Origin: Cryptosporangium phraense
Lineage (GTDB): Bacteria; Actinomycetota; Actinomycetes; Mycobacteriales; Cryptosporangiaceae
Length of the DNA: 59,642 nucleotides
Assembly (NCBI RefSeq): GCF_006912135.1
Contig: NZ_VIRS01000042.1
Coordinates: forward strand, 1 to 59,642
Reading direction: 5' to 3'
The position numbers were made by a program, and so were the translations under genes. Positions 48,486-57,304 of this stretch are shown piece after piece; position 1 is the stretch's first letter, and each line of letters opens with the position of its first letter. The notes beneath the pieces were generated by a model that had not been told where the DNA came from, did no database searches, and was given only the letters and a program-made list of their open reading frames with translations.

Positions 48486-50000
48486 ATGACGATGATCGAC
48501 TCCCTCCACATTTTCCAATACACTTACGCCCTGGGGCGGATGCAAGAGTTGGCAGAGCACGCTGCGGTGGGGGATGCGATGCCCAAGGCGACGGCAGAAG
48601 TTGTCGAAGACTGGAAGAATGTAGTTGTTCACGGTCCTGGACTGTCTTGCCAACCGTATCTTTTTGATATCTTGTGCGAATCTCATACGTTGTTTCTGCC
48701 CGGCAATGAACCCGGACCCCGTCTTTCCCCGAGAGCAAGAACGATCCTTGGGTTCGGTGCGGCATCGCTTCCCCCGCTAGCGCTTCTCGCGACAGCGCTC
48801 AAATTCGGACCATTGCCACTAATTGTTTTAGCCAACGCAGTACTAAGCTGCCTCCTACTTCTACCCCTTCGCAATATTCCCGGCCTGCTTCCGACTGCAA
48901 CGACGACCTGGTTTCTTGCTGGATTAGCAGCCGACCTTGATCACTTTGCCCTAGCAAATCGACGCCTTATCCTCAGTGGGCTATTGCTTGCATTCTCGGC
49001 GTTCTGGTCACTCGGCTGCTGGATCGAGTCCCGCTTAGCCTTTCCAAGTTTACGGAGCTCCCACTCGAATACTATCGGACCGTCGCCAGTAGCCGCCCCC
49101 GCGGTTGCGACAGCACTCTTGATTGCACCAGTTACGGGCACTTTAGCTCTTCTAGGTCACCTAGGCCTGCTATATGAATTTCCGTCCTGGTTCCGCGCGC
49201 TTGTCGACCTCAAATTGACGGTTACCGCTGGCGGGCTATTGGTAGTTCTATTTATCACCGGCATCTCTCGCGGTGCACTGGGAACTGTGAGGTACGGTTC
49301 TCCAGGTATCGTGGCATCAAGGCCGCGTCGAGATTTCGCGATGGGCCCGCTAGGACTAACAGCAAAATTCGTGGAAGCGTTATGGCGCTCCGTTGCGCGG
49401 ACAGCACTCACAATCGCGGATTCAATCCATTCCGGTTTCAGGCTAGCATGGACCGTGCTACGAGAAGGACGCCCATGGCTTCCCTTCGTCGGCGCGCTTA
49501 GCGCCCTGTCGTCAGCCTACCTGGTAATACCGTGGGCGTACGCAACTCAAGGATATCTTGTCAATGGGACACTTCGTTCGCTCACAATTTCTGTCACCAC
49601 TGCGGTGGTGGCTGTATTGGCCGTGTCAAGCGCCTGCGTCATCGTTCTCGCCATGAGGGAAGCTCCGGCGGCCGCAGTGCTTCAATCTAATGTGCACACC
49701 TTGAGCAACTTCGCTGCGGCTACAATAATTCTCACTGCACTGTTTGGTTTGGTTGAAGGTACGTTCGGCATGTACGGGATCGGGCCACTCCGAGTGGGGT
49801 GGTTAACCCTTAGCTCCGTTGCGTTCTTTTTCGTGGCGTCCTTGATAGCAAGTTTCTGGCAGAGAAGTGACTTTCGTGGGGACGTGGCGCGGCGAGAAAG
49901 ATGGGGCGCATTCCTGCTCGTGCTATTCCTTCTACTATGGGGACTCTTCGTGAGGTTTGCAGGCGAGGTATCGGCCTTCGGCATTCCGATTCATCCTTAG
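48486..50000 (+). CDS. AT-richer multi-pass membrane protein
   Basis: About 504 residues from ATG 48486 (an in-frame TTG 48357 is possible). After ~75 soluble residues (DSLHIFQYTYALGRMQELAE) come about ten membrane helices in three groups separated by basic loops such as GSPGIVASRPRRDFAMG and RQRSD-like turns. No transporter motif is recognised. The codon use is much richer in A/T at third positions than the rest of the window, so this gene was acquired recently from a lower-GC source. It is a single gene without obvious operon partners. Confidence 0.7.
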   Translation: MTMIDSLHIFQYTYALGRMQELAEHAAVGDAMPKATAEVVEDWKNVVVHGPGLSCQPYLFDILCESHTLFLPGNEPGPRLSPRARTILGFGAASLPPLALLATALKFGPLPLIVLANAVLSCLLLLPLRNIPGLLPTATTTWFLAGLAADLDHFALANRRLILSGLLLAFSAFWSLGCWIESRLAFPSLRSSHSNTIGPSPVAAPAVATALLIAPVTGTLALLGHLGLLYEFPSWFRALVDLKLTVTAGGLLVVLFITGISRGALGTVRYGSPGIVASRPRRDFAMGPLGLTAKFVEALWRSVARTALTIADSIHSGFRLAWTVLREGRPWLPFVGALSALSSAYLVIPWAYATQGYLVNGTLRSLTISVTTAVVAVLAVSSACVIVLAMREAPAAAVLQSNVHTLSNFAAATIILTALFGLVEGTFGMYGIGPLRVGWLTLSSVAFFFVASLIASFWQRSDFRGDVARRERWGAFLLVLFLLLWGLFVRFAGEVSAFGIPIHP

Positions 50001-50475
50001 TCGAAGGCCTCTAAACGGGCTATTACGTCCCACCGCTATCGCGCTCTCGTCGGCAAAGTAGTGCGCTCACGCACCGCGGACGACGGCCACCCGCGTAGCC
50101 CTAGTCAATCGAGACCGGACGGAAGCCGGATCTTGAACGCGAAGGCCGCCACCACCGACCTGTCCGCGACGCAGTTCTACGCCAGAGCGATGGTGAACGC
50201 CGCCCCCGCCGGCCGACTATCTCCTACACTTCCAACGCGAACCGCCAACGGCCGACGACGGGGCCTATCCCGGAGCAACGCTGCCTGCCACCCGGCCGCC
50301 AAAATTGTTACTGCGGGTCACCCAGAACTCGGTCGACCGCTTGGGGATCGAACCAGCGCGCGCCCATTGACCTGCACAAAGACCGGCTCCACTCAATCCA
50401 TGATCGACGTCGACCACGTGGGCTATCGCCGAAGCGCAGCATCAGAGCACGTCACGCGGTTCGTCACTCTGCGGG
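50001..50475. other. Island spacer with repeat fragments, no gene
   Basis: About 475 bp between the membrane protein and the tRNA-derived repeat. A weak plus-strand frame is shadow-like. It contains the inverted partner of the repeat at 46428-46510 (about 50311-50400) and, from 50442, a segment similar to 46546-46592 leading into the tRNA-derived copy. Otherwise nothing identified. Confidence 0.45.
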
Positions 50476-50519
50476 GTGGGGCGGGTGGGGCTCGAACCCA
50501 CGACCAAGGGATTATGAGG
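50476..50519 (-). repeat. 44-bp duplicate of the tRNA-Met 3' half (attachment-site copy)
   Basis: Identical to 52648-52691 in the same orientation, covering the Met anticodon loop, T-arm and acceptor 3' strand. This is the usual signature of integration into a tRNA gene: the intact gene is kept at one end and the duplicated 3' part marks the other end. Here it bounds a 2.1-kb segment with no integrase, so the element has been reduced or is a satellite. Confidence 0.75.
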
Positions 50520-50645
50520 ACTTGAGGGTGTAGCGCTGCGCAGGCAAGCGAAGGCGCAGGTCGGCCCATACCGTAGAGCTTCGAATACTTTGCTGAACGC
50601 CAGGCTGTAATCCACATCGACTGGAACGGCGGCGAGTCGATTCGC

Positions 50646-51175
50646 CTACTCGTCGCCGAAGACGTCCTCAAGAATTCGGTGAGCCCTCGGCGGAACTTCC
50701 TCGTCGGGGAACACCTCGGTGCACACTGCCAGCACCTGCTCGATGTCAGTCAGGTCGAGGTGCTTGACGAGGAAGCGGATGTCATCAATATCCCGGCGCC
50801 TGGCCGCGAGCACCTTCATTGCCAGAAGGTGCTCCGGCGACGCGGCAGCCACTCTCAACCCGGGGTGGTCAAAGACCCTCGCCGCGTCAGGGTCTCCGCC
50901 CGGTGCGACGTAGCTGCTCGCTTGCTCGTTCAGCCACCATTGAGCAAGCCGAGCTCGTCCGCCACTGCCCGTGCCTCATCCAGAACCACGCCGTGCGGTT
51001 GGAACACAGCACCGATGTCGCGGGTCGATCGGCGCGCGTCGTAGGCCAGCGCCATCGCTGCTCCGCCGAAGATGTACAGATCCGCGATCACCCCGCGGCG
51101 CGCAAGCCGATCTCCTGGGCGCCGGAATGCATCCTCGATCGACGCCCTATCGAGAAACGAATCGCCGCTGCTCAC
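50646..51175 (-). pseudogene. DUF6036-type nucleotidyltransferase, frameshifted
   Basis: The N-terminal half reads ADLYIFGGAAMALAYDARRS followed by TRDIGAVFQPHG, the GG...T-R-D-[IV]-D block of AbiEii-like/DUF6036 nucleotidyltransferases, but the second Asp is Gly. A one-base shift near 50941 interrupts it. The C-terminal half continues in another frame (WWLNEQASSYVAPGGDPDA, SPEHLLAMKVLAARRRDIDD and so on to 50646). Without both the shift and the Asp it is likely inactive. ATG 51175 overlaps the stop of the upstream partner gene by 4 nt. Confidence 0.7.
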
Positions 51176-51534
51176 GCGACTTCAAGCTCTTGAGCAGCGA
51201 CGAAGACTCCTCGGCGTCGGAACGCCGCCGGCGCATGCACCACAGCGTCCACCCTGGCGGCGCGGGTGTTGAACGGAAACCAGAACGTCCGCAGCGACCG
51301 CCCTTCCGCCCAGGCTGGCGCTCTACGCCCATCCTTCGCGGCCAGATGCTCGGCCAGGGCAGCTAGGAACACGTCCCAGTGCGCATCGCCGGTTGCAGTG
51401 GGCTCTTCTCCCAGCAGGCGAGGACGGACCTCAGCCGGCTCCCACCGGTGCTCCTCCAGGAACTCCGCGACCCAACGCCACCGCTCCGAGTCATCAGCGG
51501 CCGACAGCCCTTGACCGAGCCGGACAAGAGTCAT
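51172..51534 (-). CDS. Partner protein of the nucleotidyltransferase (probable antitoxin-type pair)
   Basis: A 120-residue protein: WRWVAEFLEEHRWEPAEVRP, TGDAHWDVFLAALAEHLAAK and a C-terminal TFWFPFNTRAARVDAVVHAP. I recall this arrangement as the usual upstream partner of DUF6036 proteins in actinobacteria, often with an N-terminal XRE helix-turn-helix; here that part is absent, so the protein may be truncated or of the short type. ATG 51534 is the first reasonable start. Its stop overlaps the nucleotidyltransferase start. A toxin-antitoxin or abortive-infection role is inference. Confidence 0.62.
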   Translation of the reverse strand: MTLVRLGQGLSAADDSERWRWVAEFLEEHRWEPAEVRPRLLGEEPTATGDAHWDVFLAALAEHLAAKDGRRAPAWAEGRSLRTFWFPFNTRAARVDAVVHAPAAFRRRGVFVAAQELEVA

Positions 51535-51637
51535 CGGTTCATAGGGCCGGATCGGCGTATCTCGCTGCACGGTGACGAGGATAGCGCAGACACCCAGCTC
51601 TATCGCCTGTCGCGGCAGTGGGAACACTCGGTGCTAA

Positions 51638-52471
51638 CTAAAGTGCGATCTGTTTGAGCTCATTTATCAACGACTCGAACGGCAGGTCGACGTCTCCTTC
51701 AATTGGCAGCATCCTTGCCATCTTGCGGGCCGTCTCGCGACCTTCCCACGTGGTGAACACCAACTGCTCGCCAACCGTCTTTCTCCCGAAAGCCCGAATA
51801 CTTCCTCCTCCCCTCTCAATATAGTCAATAGCTTGGACGATCAACGGATGTGCACAATTGAGCCCTTGTTGACGTTCAGGCTCTCGAATTATGAGAGTTG
51901 CAGCCCCAAGGTCGTTCACAATTCGCTTCACTTCTGGACCCGCGACGCCTATATGGGCAGGGCTGAAATTCAAACGCATACCATTCACCGCGTCCAGCCC
52001 GCTCACCCATGAATCGAACTCTTCAGCTTCGCTCAACAGCGACACTTCCCAACGTAGCCCACCGACCGATCGCAAGGCATCCGCCAGAACTCCGACGAAG
52101 GTCGCCTCGGTGATATCCGAGGCCCGCGCGTGAAAAACCACCAGTAGGCGATCGAGATCAAGCACGAAGTTGCATGATTCGCCAGCAGGACGCTCCGAAT
52201 CGCGGAACCTGCTGTCACGGTATTGCTTCCAACGGTCTCTGGACTCGTAGCCGAGCTGTCCCTTGATCAGACTCTCTGACTTGTCCACCATCGCCAGTCG
52301 CCACCCCTTGTTCCGGTAAACGAACGGCTCGCCTCGGCCGACAACCTCGTCGATCGTAGTTCTCCAAAAGGCGGGTAAATCCTCGATCTCGGCGGTGAAC
52401 AGGTCTCGCCGCTCGTCCGGAAATATGCGCGCGTATGCGACTCGCGCCTGCCTATGCCCGCCCGATACCAT
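51638..52471 (-). CDS. Hypothetical protein on the tRNA-linked island
   Basis: A 277-residue soluble protein that I do not recognise. The middle has NFVLDLDRLLVVFHARASDI and TFVGVLADALRSVGGLRWEV, and the end has TVGEQLVFTTWEGRETARKM. It is alpha/beta by appearance. Codon use is less GC-biased than in chromosomal genes, in line with transfer. It is the gene closest to the tRNA-Met 3' end, where cargo or integration genes usually lie, but it has no integrase or excisionase motif. Confidence 0.62.
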   Translation of the reverse strand: MVSGGHRQARVAYARIFPDERRDLFTAEIEDLPAFWRTTIDEVVGRGEPFVYRNKGWRLAMVDKSESLIKGQLGYESRDRWKQYRDSRFRDSERPAGESCNFVLDLDRLLVVFHARASDITEATFVGVLADALRSVGGLRWEVSLLSEAEEFDSWVSGLDAVNGMRLNFSPAHIGVAGPEVKRIVNDLGAATLIIREPERQQGLNCAHPLIVQAIDYIERGGGSIRAFGRKTVGEQLVFTTWEGRETARKMARMLPIEGDVDLPFESLINELKQIAL

Positions 52472-52646
52472 GGATCCACATTAGGCATGAAGTTGAGCCA
52501 ACGGAGGCGATCGGAACTACATGGCCGAGTATCCGATTCGATAATGCCGATGTGAATTAATACGTCAGTTCCCCCGGTGACCTGATGGCCGTTGCGTGTT
52601 CGACGAGTGCAGATGCCCGTCGGGTCGCCAAAGTAGGCGGTGCGCT

Positions 52647-52723
<77 letters not shown>

Positions 52724-52809
52724 CGACCACGGCACATTAGCGTCCACTCCCGGGCCGCCGGGGCACACCCCTCCGGACTGTCCGGTGGCCGACACTCAGC
52801 GTGGGTCCC

Positions 52810-53970
52810 CTACTTCGACGAGCGGCCGCGTCTGGTCGGCTTCGCCTCGGGTTCCGGGTCTTCGCCGTCGGACGGTTGCTGCTCCGACGTCGGCTCGATG
52901 GTCGTCGGGGTGCCCTCGGCGGGGACCGGCGCGGACGCGGCCGTTGGGCGCGTGACAGCCGCGCGCGGCTCGGTGACGGCCTCGACCGACGCCGACCCTC
53001 GCGCGGACGACGCCGACGAGCCGACCGGCGCGGGCGCGTCCGCCACGGAAGACGCAGACGAGGGCGTCGACGCTCGGACGTCGTCCAAGGCCTGGGCCAC
53101 CCTCGACCTACCGCCCACCACCGTCGTACCCGCGCCGGAGACCGGGACCGGCACCCGTTCCGCGGGGGAGGACGCAGCGCGACGCGCGCGTCCGAAGCGC
53201 CTCGGGCGCGGCTCGTCCTCGGACGAGTCCTCCGACCGCGCCGGGGGCGCCGACACCGGCTTGGGCGCCAGCGGCGCCGCGAACGCCGCATCCGTCAGAT
53301 CGATCGGACGGGTATCGAACGACCGGTATCCCAGCACGTACCGCACCGAGATCGCCACGAAGAACGAGCCCTTGCCGACCTTCCTCAGCACGTCCGGATA
53401 GCGCGCGACGAAGTACCCGGCCGCGGCGGTCGCCACCGCGGAGTGGCCCCACACGATGAGCGCTGTCCCGGGCAGCCCGGTGTCCCTGGGCGACAGCCTC
53501 GCGATGAACGCGAACGTCTCGTCGTCCGTCCGGTCGAAGGTCCGGCCGCCGCAGCGGTACGACAACCGTCCGGTGTCGGGGTCGGTCAGCACCTCGAAGC
53601 CGGGGCAGTACGCCTTGAGGAACGTCGCGCTGACCTGGTTGCCCGACGGGCCACCGATCGCGATCACGTCGAGCGGCGAATTCTCGGTCGACTCGCCACT
53701 CCGGGTGATGACCGGGACCGTCCCCAGGCGGTTGCAGGCCTCGAGGACGTGGGCGAGGCCGATCGCGTCGTACGTCGTGAGAAGTCCGGACGGATGGCCT
53801 TGACCGGCCCAGGGGTAGACCGGCGTCACCACGGACGCGGTTTCCGTGCCGATGAGCCACCGTAACGCGCGCTTTCGATACCTCCGGCGCACCGCCAGGT
53901 AGATCTCCACCAGCAGCACGGCGAGCACGCTGGACACGACCCCCGCGATGAGCTCCTCGGCGATCGCCAT
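52810..53970 (-). CDS. Membrane-anchored protein with disordered C-terminal tail
   Basis: A 386-residue protein. One N-terminal membrane helix (AEELIAGVVSSVLAVLLVEIYLAV region) is followed by basic residues (RRRYRKRALRW) and a globular domain of about residues 40-225 with VTPVYPWAGQGHPSGLLTTY, DVIAIGGPSGNQVSATF and GLPGTALIVWGHSAVATAAA. The C-terminal ~150 residues are Ala/Pro/Ser-rich with many charges and are probably disordered. I do not recognise the family. ATG 53970 is preceded by TACTCT 6 nt upstream, another leaderless arrangement. It ends 87 bp before the tRNA gene 5' end. Confidence 0.7.
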   Translation of the reverse strand: MAIAEELIAGVVSSVLAVLLVEIYLAVRRRYRKRALRWLIGTETASVVTPVYPWAGQGHPSGLLTTYDAIGLAHVLEACNRLGTVPVITRSGESTENSPLDVIAIGGPSGNQVSATFLKAYCPGFEVLTDPDTGRLSYRCGGRTFDRTDDETFAFIARLSPRDTGLPGTALIVWGHSAVATAAAGYFVARYPDVLRKVGKGSFFVAISVRYVLGYRSFDTRPIDLTDAAFAAPLAPKPVSAPPARSEDSSEDEPRPRRFGRARRAASSPAERVPVPVSGAGTTVVGGRSRVAQALDDVRASTPSSASSVADAPAPVGSSASSARGSASVEAVTEPRAAVTRPTAASAPVPAEGTPTTIEPTSEQQPSDGEDPEPEAKPTRRGRSSK

Positions 53971-54055
53971 GCGCACAGAGTAGCGGCGTACCGCACCCCG
54001 AACGGCACAAATGGCCGGCCCCCTCAGTACGGTAAGAGCGGATCAGGAGGTCAGG

Positions 54056-54838
54056 ATGGACTTGGGGCTCGACGGCGCACGCGCGGTCGTCACCGGTGGG
54101 AGCCGCGGACTGGGGTTGGCGATCGCCGACTCCCTCGCCGCCGAAGGCGCCTGGGTGGGGCTGATCGCCCGGGGCCCGGACGGTCTGGCCGACGCGGCCG
54201 AGAAGGTCGGGCGCCACGGCCGTCCGGTCGTCACGGTGGTCGCCGACGTGAGCGACGCGGGCGCGCTCACGGCCGCTGTCGACGAGGTCGCGGAGGCGCT
54301 CGGCGGGCTCGATCGGGTCGTGGCGAATGCCGGCGGTACGGTCGGGCCGGGCAACCTGCGGACGAGCTCCATCGAGGACTTCGTCGACACGTACGCGCTC
54401 AACGCCGGCCACGCGGCCGCGGCCACGAAGGCCGCGCTCCCCCATCTCGAGCGGGCCGGTGGGGGGTCGGTGTTGTTCGTGGCCTCGGTGAACGGGACGA
54501 AGCCCGCGCCTCGGACGGCGTACTCGGCGGCCAAGGCCGGGGAGATCCATCTCGCGGCGACGCTGGCGCTGGAGTTGGCTCCGTTGAACATCCGGGTGAA
54601 CGCGATCAGCCCCGGGTCGATCATGTTCGAAGGGGGTACGTGGGAGCGGTTCAAGGCGCGGGATCCCGAGGTGTTCGAGAGCTTCCGGGCCAACGAGTTC
54701 CCGTTCGGACGGCTCGGGCGGCCTGAGGAGATCGGTGACGTGGCCGCGTTCCTGCTGTCGGCTCGGGCGTCGTGGATCACGGGTGCCAACGTCGTGGTCG
54801 ACGGCGCCCAGGGGCGCCCCAGCGCCCGGTCGTTCTAA
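54056..54838 (+). CDS. SDR family oxidoreductase
   Basis: A 260-residue classical SDR (3-oxoacyl reductase-like). Cofactor loop TGGSRGLG, then VGLIARGPDG (Arg, NADPH-type); VVANAGG; active site FVASVNGTKPAPRTAYSAAKAG; C-terminal ITGANVVVDGAQGRPSARSF. AGGAGG lies 6 nt before ATG 54056. No clear partners; the 3' end overlaps the next gene on the other strand by 4 nt. Substrate unknown. Confidence 0.9.
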   Translation: MDLGLDGARAVVTGGSRGLGLAIADSLAAEGAWVGLIARGPDGLADAAEKVGRHGRPVVTVVADVSDAGALTAAVDEVAEALGGLDRVVANAGGTVGPGNLRTSSIEDFVDTYALNAGHAAAATKAALPHLERAGGGSVLFVASVNGTKPAPRTAYSAAKAGEIHLAATLALELAPLNIRVNAISPGSIMFEGGTWERFKARDPEVFESFRANEFPFGRLGRPEEIGDVAAFLLSARASWITGANVVVDGAQGRPSARSF

Positions 54839-55323
54839 CCCCGCCGCCTCGGCGACGCTCCACAACTCCTCGAACTCGCGACGCGGTGTGTTCGCTGGTC
54901 GTCGCGGATGCGTTCGAAGCCTGGGTCGGCATGTGGATGGTCGAGCACGAAGAGGCGGCGGGTGGGGACGCCTCGGTCGGCGGCGGTGTCGAGTTCACGG
55001 AGATAGCGCAGTCCGATCGAGGTGTCCCAGAAGCCGCCGCCGAACCCGGCTGGACCGCCGTCGGCGTCCGGCGTGCTCACCGCATCGATGCGCACCGCTG
55101 CCGCCGTCACGAGCGTGAGGAGCCAGTCGCTCGCATCGCCGTCGTAGTCGACCGACCCGTTCTCGAGCTGGCTCAGCAGCAACGCGGCGTTGTCGATCTC
55201 CGCGCGTACCAGGCGCGCCGCGAGTGAGTCCTCCGGGTTGCCCAAGCCGGCCAGCCGGTCGAGCAACCGGTCGAACGCCGGCGCGGCCCGGGGTAAGCCC
55301 TCGACGAAGCCGACGCTCGGCAT
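54835..55323 (-). CDS. Orphan domain protein, probably the remainder of a TIR-type gene
   Basis: A 162-residue protein: SLAARLVRAEIDNAALLLSQ, then DWLLTLVTAAAVRIDAVSTP, FWDTSIGLRYLRELDTAADR and GVPTRRLFVLDHPHADPGFE. The fragment looks like the distal domain of a larger actinobacterial effector or sensor protein, and the C-terminus ends abruptly in a non-conserved Arg/Ser tail. GGGGGAG precedes ATG 55323, so it may still be translated. A TIR stub lies directly upstream on the same strand; together they suggest one original TIR-domain gene split by deletion. Function unknown. Confidence 0.55.
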   Translation of the reverse strand: MPSVGFVEGLPRAAPAFDRLLDRLAGLGNPEDSLAARLVRAEIDNAALLLSQLENGSVDYDGDASDWLLTLVTAAAVRIDAVSTPDADGGPAGFGGGFWDTSIGLRYLRELDTAADRGVPTRRLFVLDHPHADPGFERIRDDQRTHRVASSRSCGASPRRRG

Positions 55324-55361
55324 CACTCCCCCGCGGACGTCCTCGTGGTGCAATCCAAGCG

Positions 55362-55442
55362 TCAGAAACGGCGGCCGGCCGCCTCCAGCCTCTGGACGTA
55401 CGGCCGGTCGTCCCGGCTGTAGCTGAGGAATACCGCGGACAC
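55362..55442 (-). pseudogene. Truncated TIR-domain stub
   Basis: A 26-codon frame from GTG 55442 (AAGGGGG just before it) reads VSAVFLSYSRDDRPYVQRLE then a short Arg/Gly tail and a stop. The VFLSYSRDD-RPYV string is the first strand and helix of a bacterial TIR domain. The remaining ~110 residues with the catalytic Glu are missing. Too short for normal gene calling, and probably a remnant of a defence- or signalling-type TIR NADase. Confidence 0.6.
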
Positions 55443-55482
55443 TGCAGCCCCCTTCGCCCCCTGATCTGTCCACTATGCAGGG

Positions 55483-57186
55483 CTACGGGGCCGGGCTCGC
55501 GGGAACTCCCTCTACGTCGGTCAGGTCGTACGCGTACCGGCCGACCGCCGTCGCGATGGCATCGCTGATCAAGTCGAGCGGCACCACGTTCACGTTCCCG
55601 ACCAAGCGGCTCCCGTACGCCTTGCGCAGCTTTCGGTACGCCTCCCGGTGCGCGCGGTCGCGGTACTTCGGCGTCAGCGCATCGCAGGCCTGGTGGTAGC
55701 ACGGATCGAACGCGACCCCCGGCACGCCACCGAACCTGGCGACCTCGGCCGCCGACTTCGTGCCCTCCGCGCCGGTGTCCATCCCGCCGACCGGGATGCC
55801 CGCGTCGGCGAAGGCCGCGTAGTCGGAGCGTCCGTCCAGGCCACTCGGCGACGACTTCTGGCCGCGGGACGCCAGGAACTCCCGGAAGAACCTCTCGATC
55901 CTCGCCGACCCGGGCGGTCCGGCCTCGGCCTCCGCCTGACGGGCCGAGGCATCCCCGTCCAGGACGCCCAGCTCGTAGTTCGGCGACGCGATCATGTCGA
56001 AGTTGAGGTACAGCGCGATCTTGCGCCGCTGCGCCTGCGTCAGCCCGGCCACGTAGTGCTCCGACCCCAGCAGCCCGAACTCCTCCGCCCCCCACCAGGC
56101 GAAACGCACGTCGTTGGGCGGCGCGCTGCGTCGCGTCTGCTCGGCGTAGCGCAGCGCGACCTCGAGCACGCCCGCGCTCCCGCTGCCGTTGTCGTTGATC
56201 CCCGGCCCCTCCGGGACCGAGTCCAGGTGCGCGCCGACCAGCACGGTCCGGCCGCCGCGGTGCGCCGGCAGCTCCGCGGTCAGGTTCTCGGTGGTCCGCG
56301 TCTGCGCCAGCGTGTCGGTCTTTATCTGGACGTTCACCCGCGCCGACTTCGCGAGCTCGGCGCCGACCGCGTACGACACGGAGATGGCCGGAATGCCCAC
56401 CGGCGACTGCAGCGTCCCGCCGAAGGCGTCGAACTGGTCTTTGTTGGCCGTAGGGGTGCCCTTCCCCTGGTTGAAGACGACGACGGCGGACGCGTGGGCC
56501 GCGGCGGCGTTGCGGACCTTGTCGCGGAACTCGCAGGTGCCGCGCTGGAGCAGCGCGACCGCGCCGCGCGGGAAGCCGGCGAAGTCGGCGGCCTCGCAGC
56601 CGCTGGTCGAGGTCCGCGGCGGGGTCAGGTCGACGTCGACCGGCACCACCGGGGCATCGACCGTGCCGGATCCGGCGAAGCTCAGGATCTGGAAGTCGGC
56701 CGGCGAGCGGTAGGTGTGGGAGCCGCGGCGGAACGTCGTCGGGTGGCGCTCCTCGAAGTACGGGTAGTCGAAGCGCTGGCGGGTGACCCGGTAGCCCGCG
56801 CCCCGGAGCTGCTCCTCGACGTAGTCGATGCTGCGGGGGTAGCCCTTGCCCGGGCCGGCCATCCGGGTGTTGCCGGACGAGTCGGCGATCTTCTGGAACG
56901 CGCGCAGGTGCGAGAGCACGCCCTCGACGGTGACCTGGGCGGCCAGCGCCCGCCCGGCCGCCAGCCCTCGATCGCCAGTGACAGGAGGAGCCTTGGGCTC
57001 CGGCCGAACGGCCGGCCCGACCGGCCGAGCCGCGGGCCGGGCCGCCGGCTGATCGGCGGCGGGCCGATCCGCGGTCGCCGGCTGGTCCGCGGCCGCGTTC
57101 ATCTGGTTGGCGGCCAGGCCGATCAGGGCGGCGATTCCGACTGCGGCCATCACCCGCAGAGATCGGGGCTGGGAGCGGGCGACCAT
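55483..57186 (-). CDS. Secreted M28-family metallopeptidase with PA domain (paralogue 1)
   Basis: A 567-residue exported protein. The signal segment (SLRVMAAVGIAALIGLAANQ) is followed by a Pro/Ala-rich linker, then a PA domain (TSGCEAADFAGFPRGAVALL, RGTCEFRDKVRNAAAA). The Zn peptidase domain shows VGAHLDSVPEGPGINDNGSG (His and Asp ligands), WWGAEEFGLLGSEHYV (Glu pair), LYLNFDMIASPNY and FDPCYHQACD (last His). It resembles Streptomyces-type aminopeptidases. It is ~50% similar by eye to the tandem gene at 57305-58948. ATG 57186 is supported by GGGGGAG. Confidence 0.88.
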   Translation of the reverse strand: MVARSQPRSLRVMAAVGIAALIGLAANQMNAAADQPATADRPAADQPAARPAARPVGPAVRPEPKAPPVTGDRGLAAGRALAAQVTVEGVLSHLRAFQKIADSSGNTRMAGPGKGYPRSIDYVEEQLRGAGYRVTRQRFDYPYFEERHPTTFRRGSHTYRSPADFQILSFAGSGTVDAPVVPVDVDLTPPRTSTSGCEAADFAGFPRGAVALLQRGTCEFRDKVRNAAAAHASAVVVFNQGKGTPTANKDQFDAFGGTLQSPVGIPAISVSYAVGAELAKSARVNVQIKTDTLAQTRTTENLTAELPAHRGGRTVLVGAHLDSVPEGPGINDNGSGSAGVLEVALRYAEQTRRSAPPNDVRFAWWGAEEFGLLGSEHYVAGLTQAQRRKIALYLNFDMIASPNYELGVLDGDASARQAEAEAGPPGSARIERFFREFLASRGQKSSPSGLDGRSDYAAFADAGIPVGGMDTGAEGTKSAAEVARFGGVPGVAFDPCYHQACDALTPKYRDRAHREAYRKLRKAYGSRLVGNVNVVPLDLISDAIATAVGRYAYDLTDVEGVPASPAP

Positions 57187-57264
57187 GAACAACTCCCCCG
57201 GAAGACGTCACTATGTCCCAGACCAGGAGATTAGTCGCATTTACCCAGCGCAACCGACACCCGA

Positions 57265-57294
57265 GTCCCCGGCGCGCCGCAGCGCGCCGGGGAC
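57265..57294 (-). terminator. Very strong hairpin after the second M28 gene
   Basis: GTCCCCGGCGCGC (57265-57277) and GCGCGCCGGGGAC (57282-57294) form a perfect 13-bp stem with loop CGCA, 10 bp downstream of the stop of the gene at 57305-58948. Confidence 0.85.
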
Positions 57295-57304
57295 CGGGCC
57301 GGGC

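Noticed and set aside
50061-50525. Plus-strand frame ending in the tRNA-derived repeat
   Set aside because: The translation runs through the attachment-site copy and repeat fragments and shows no protein motif.
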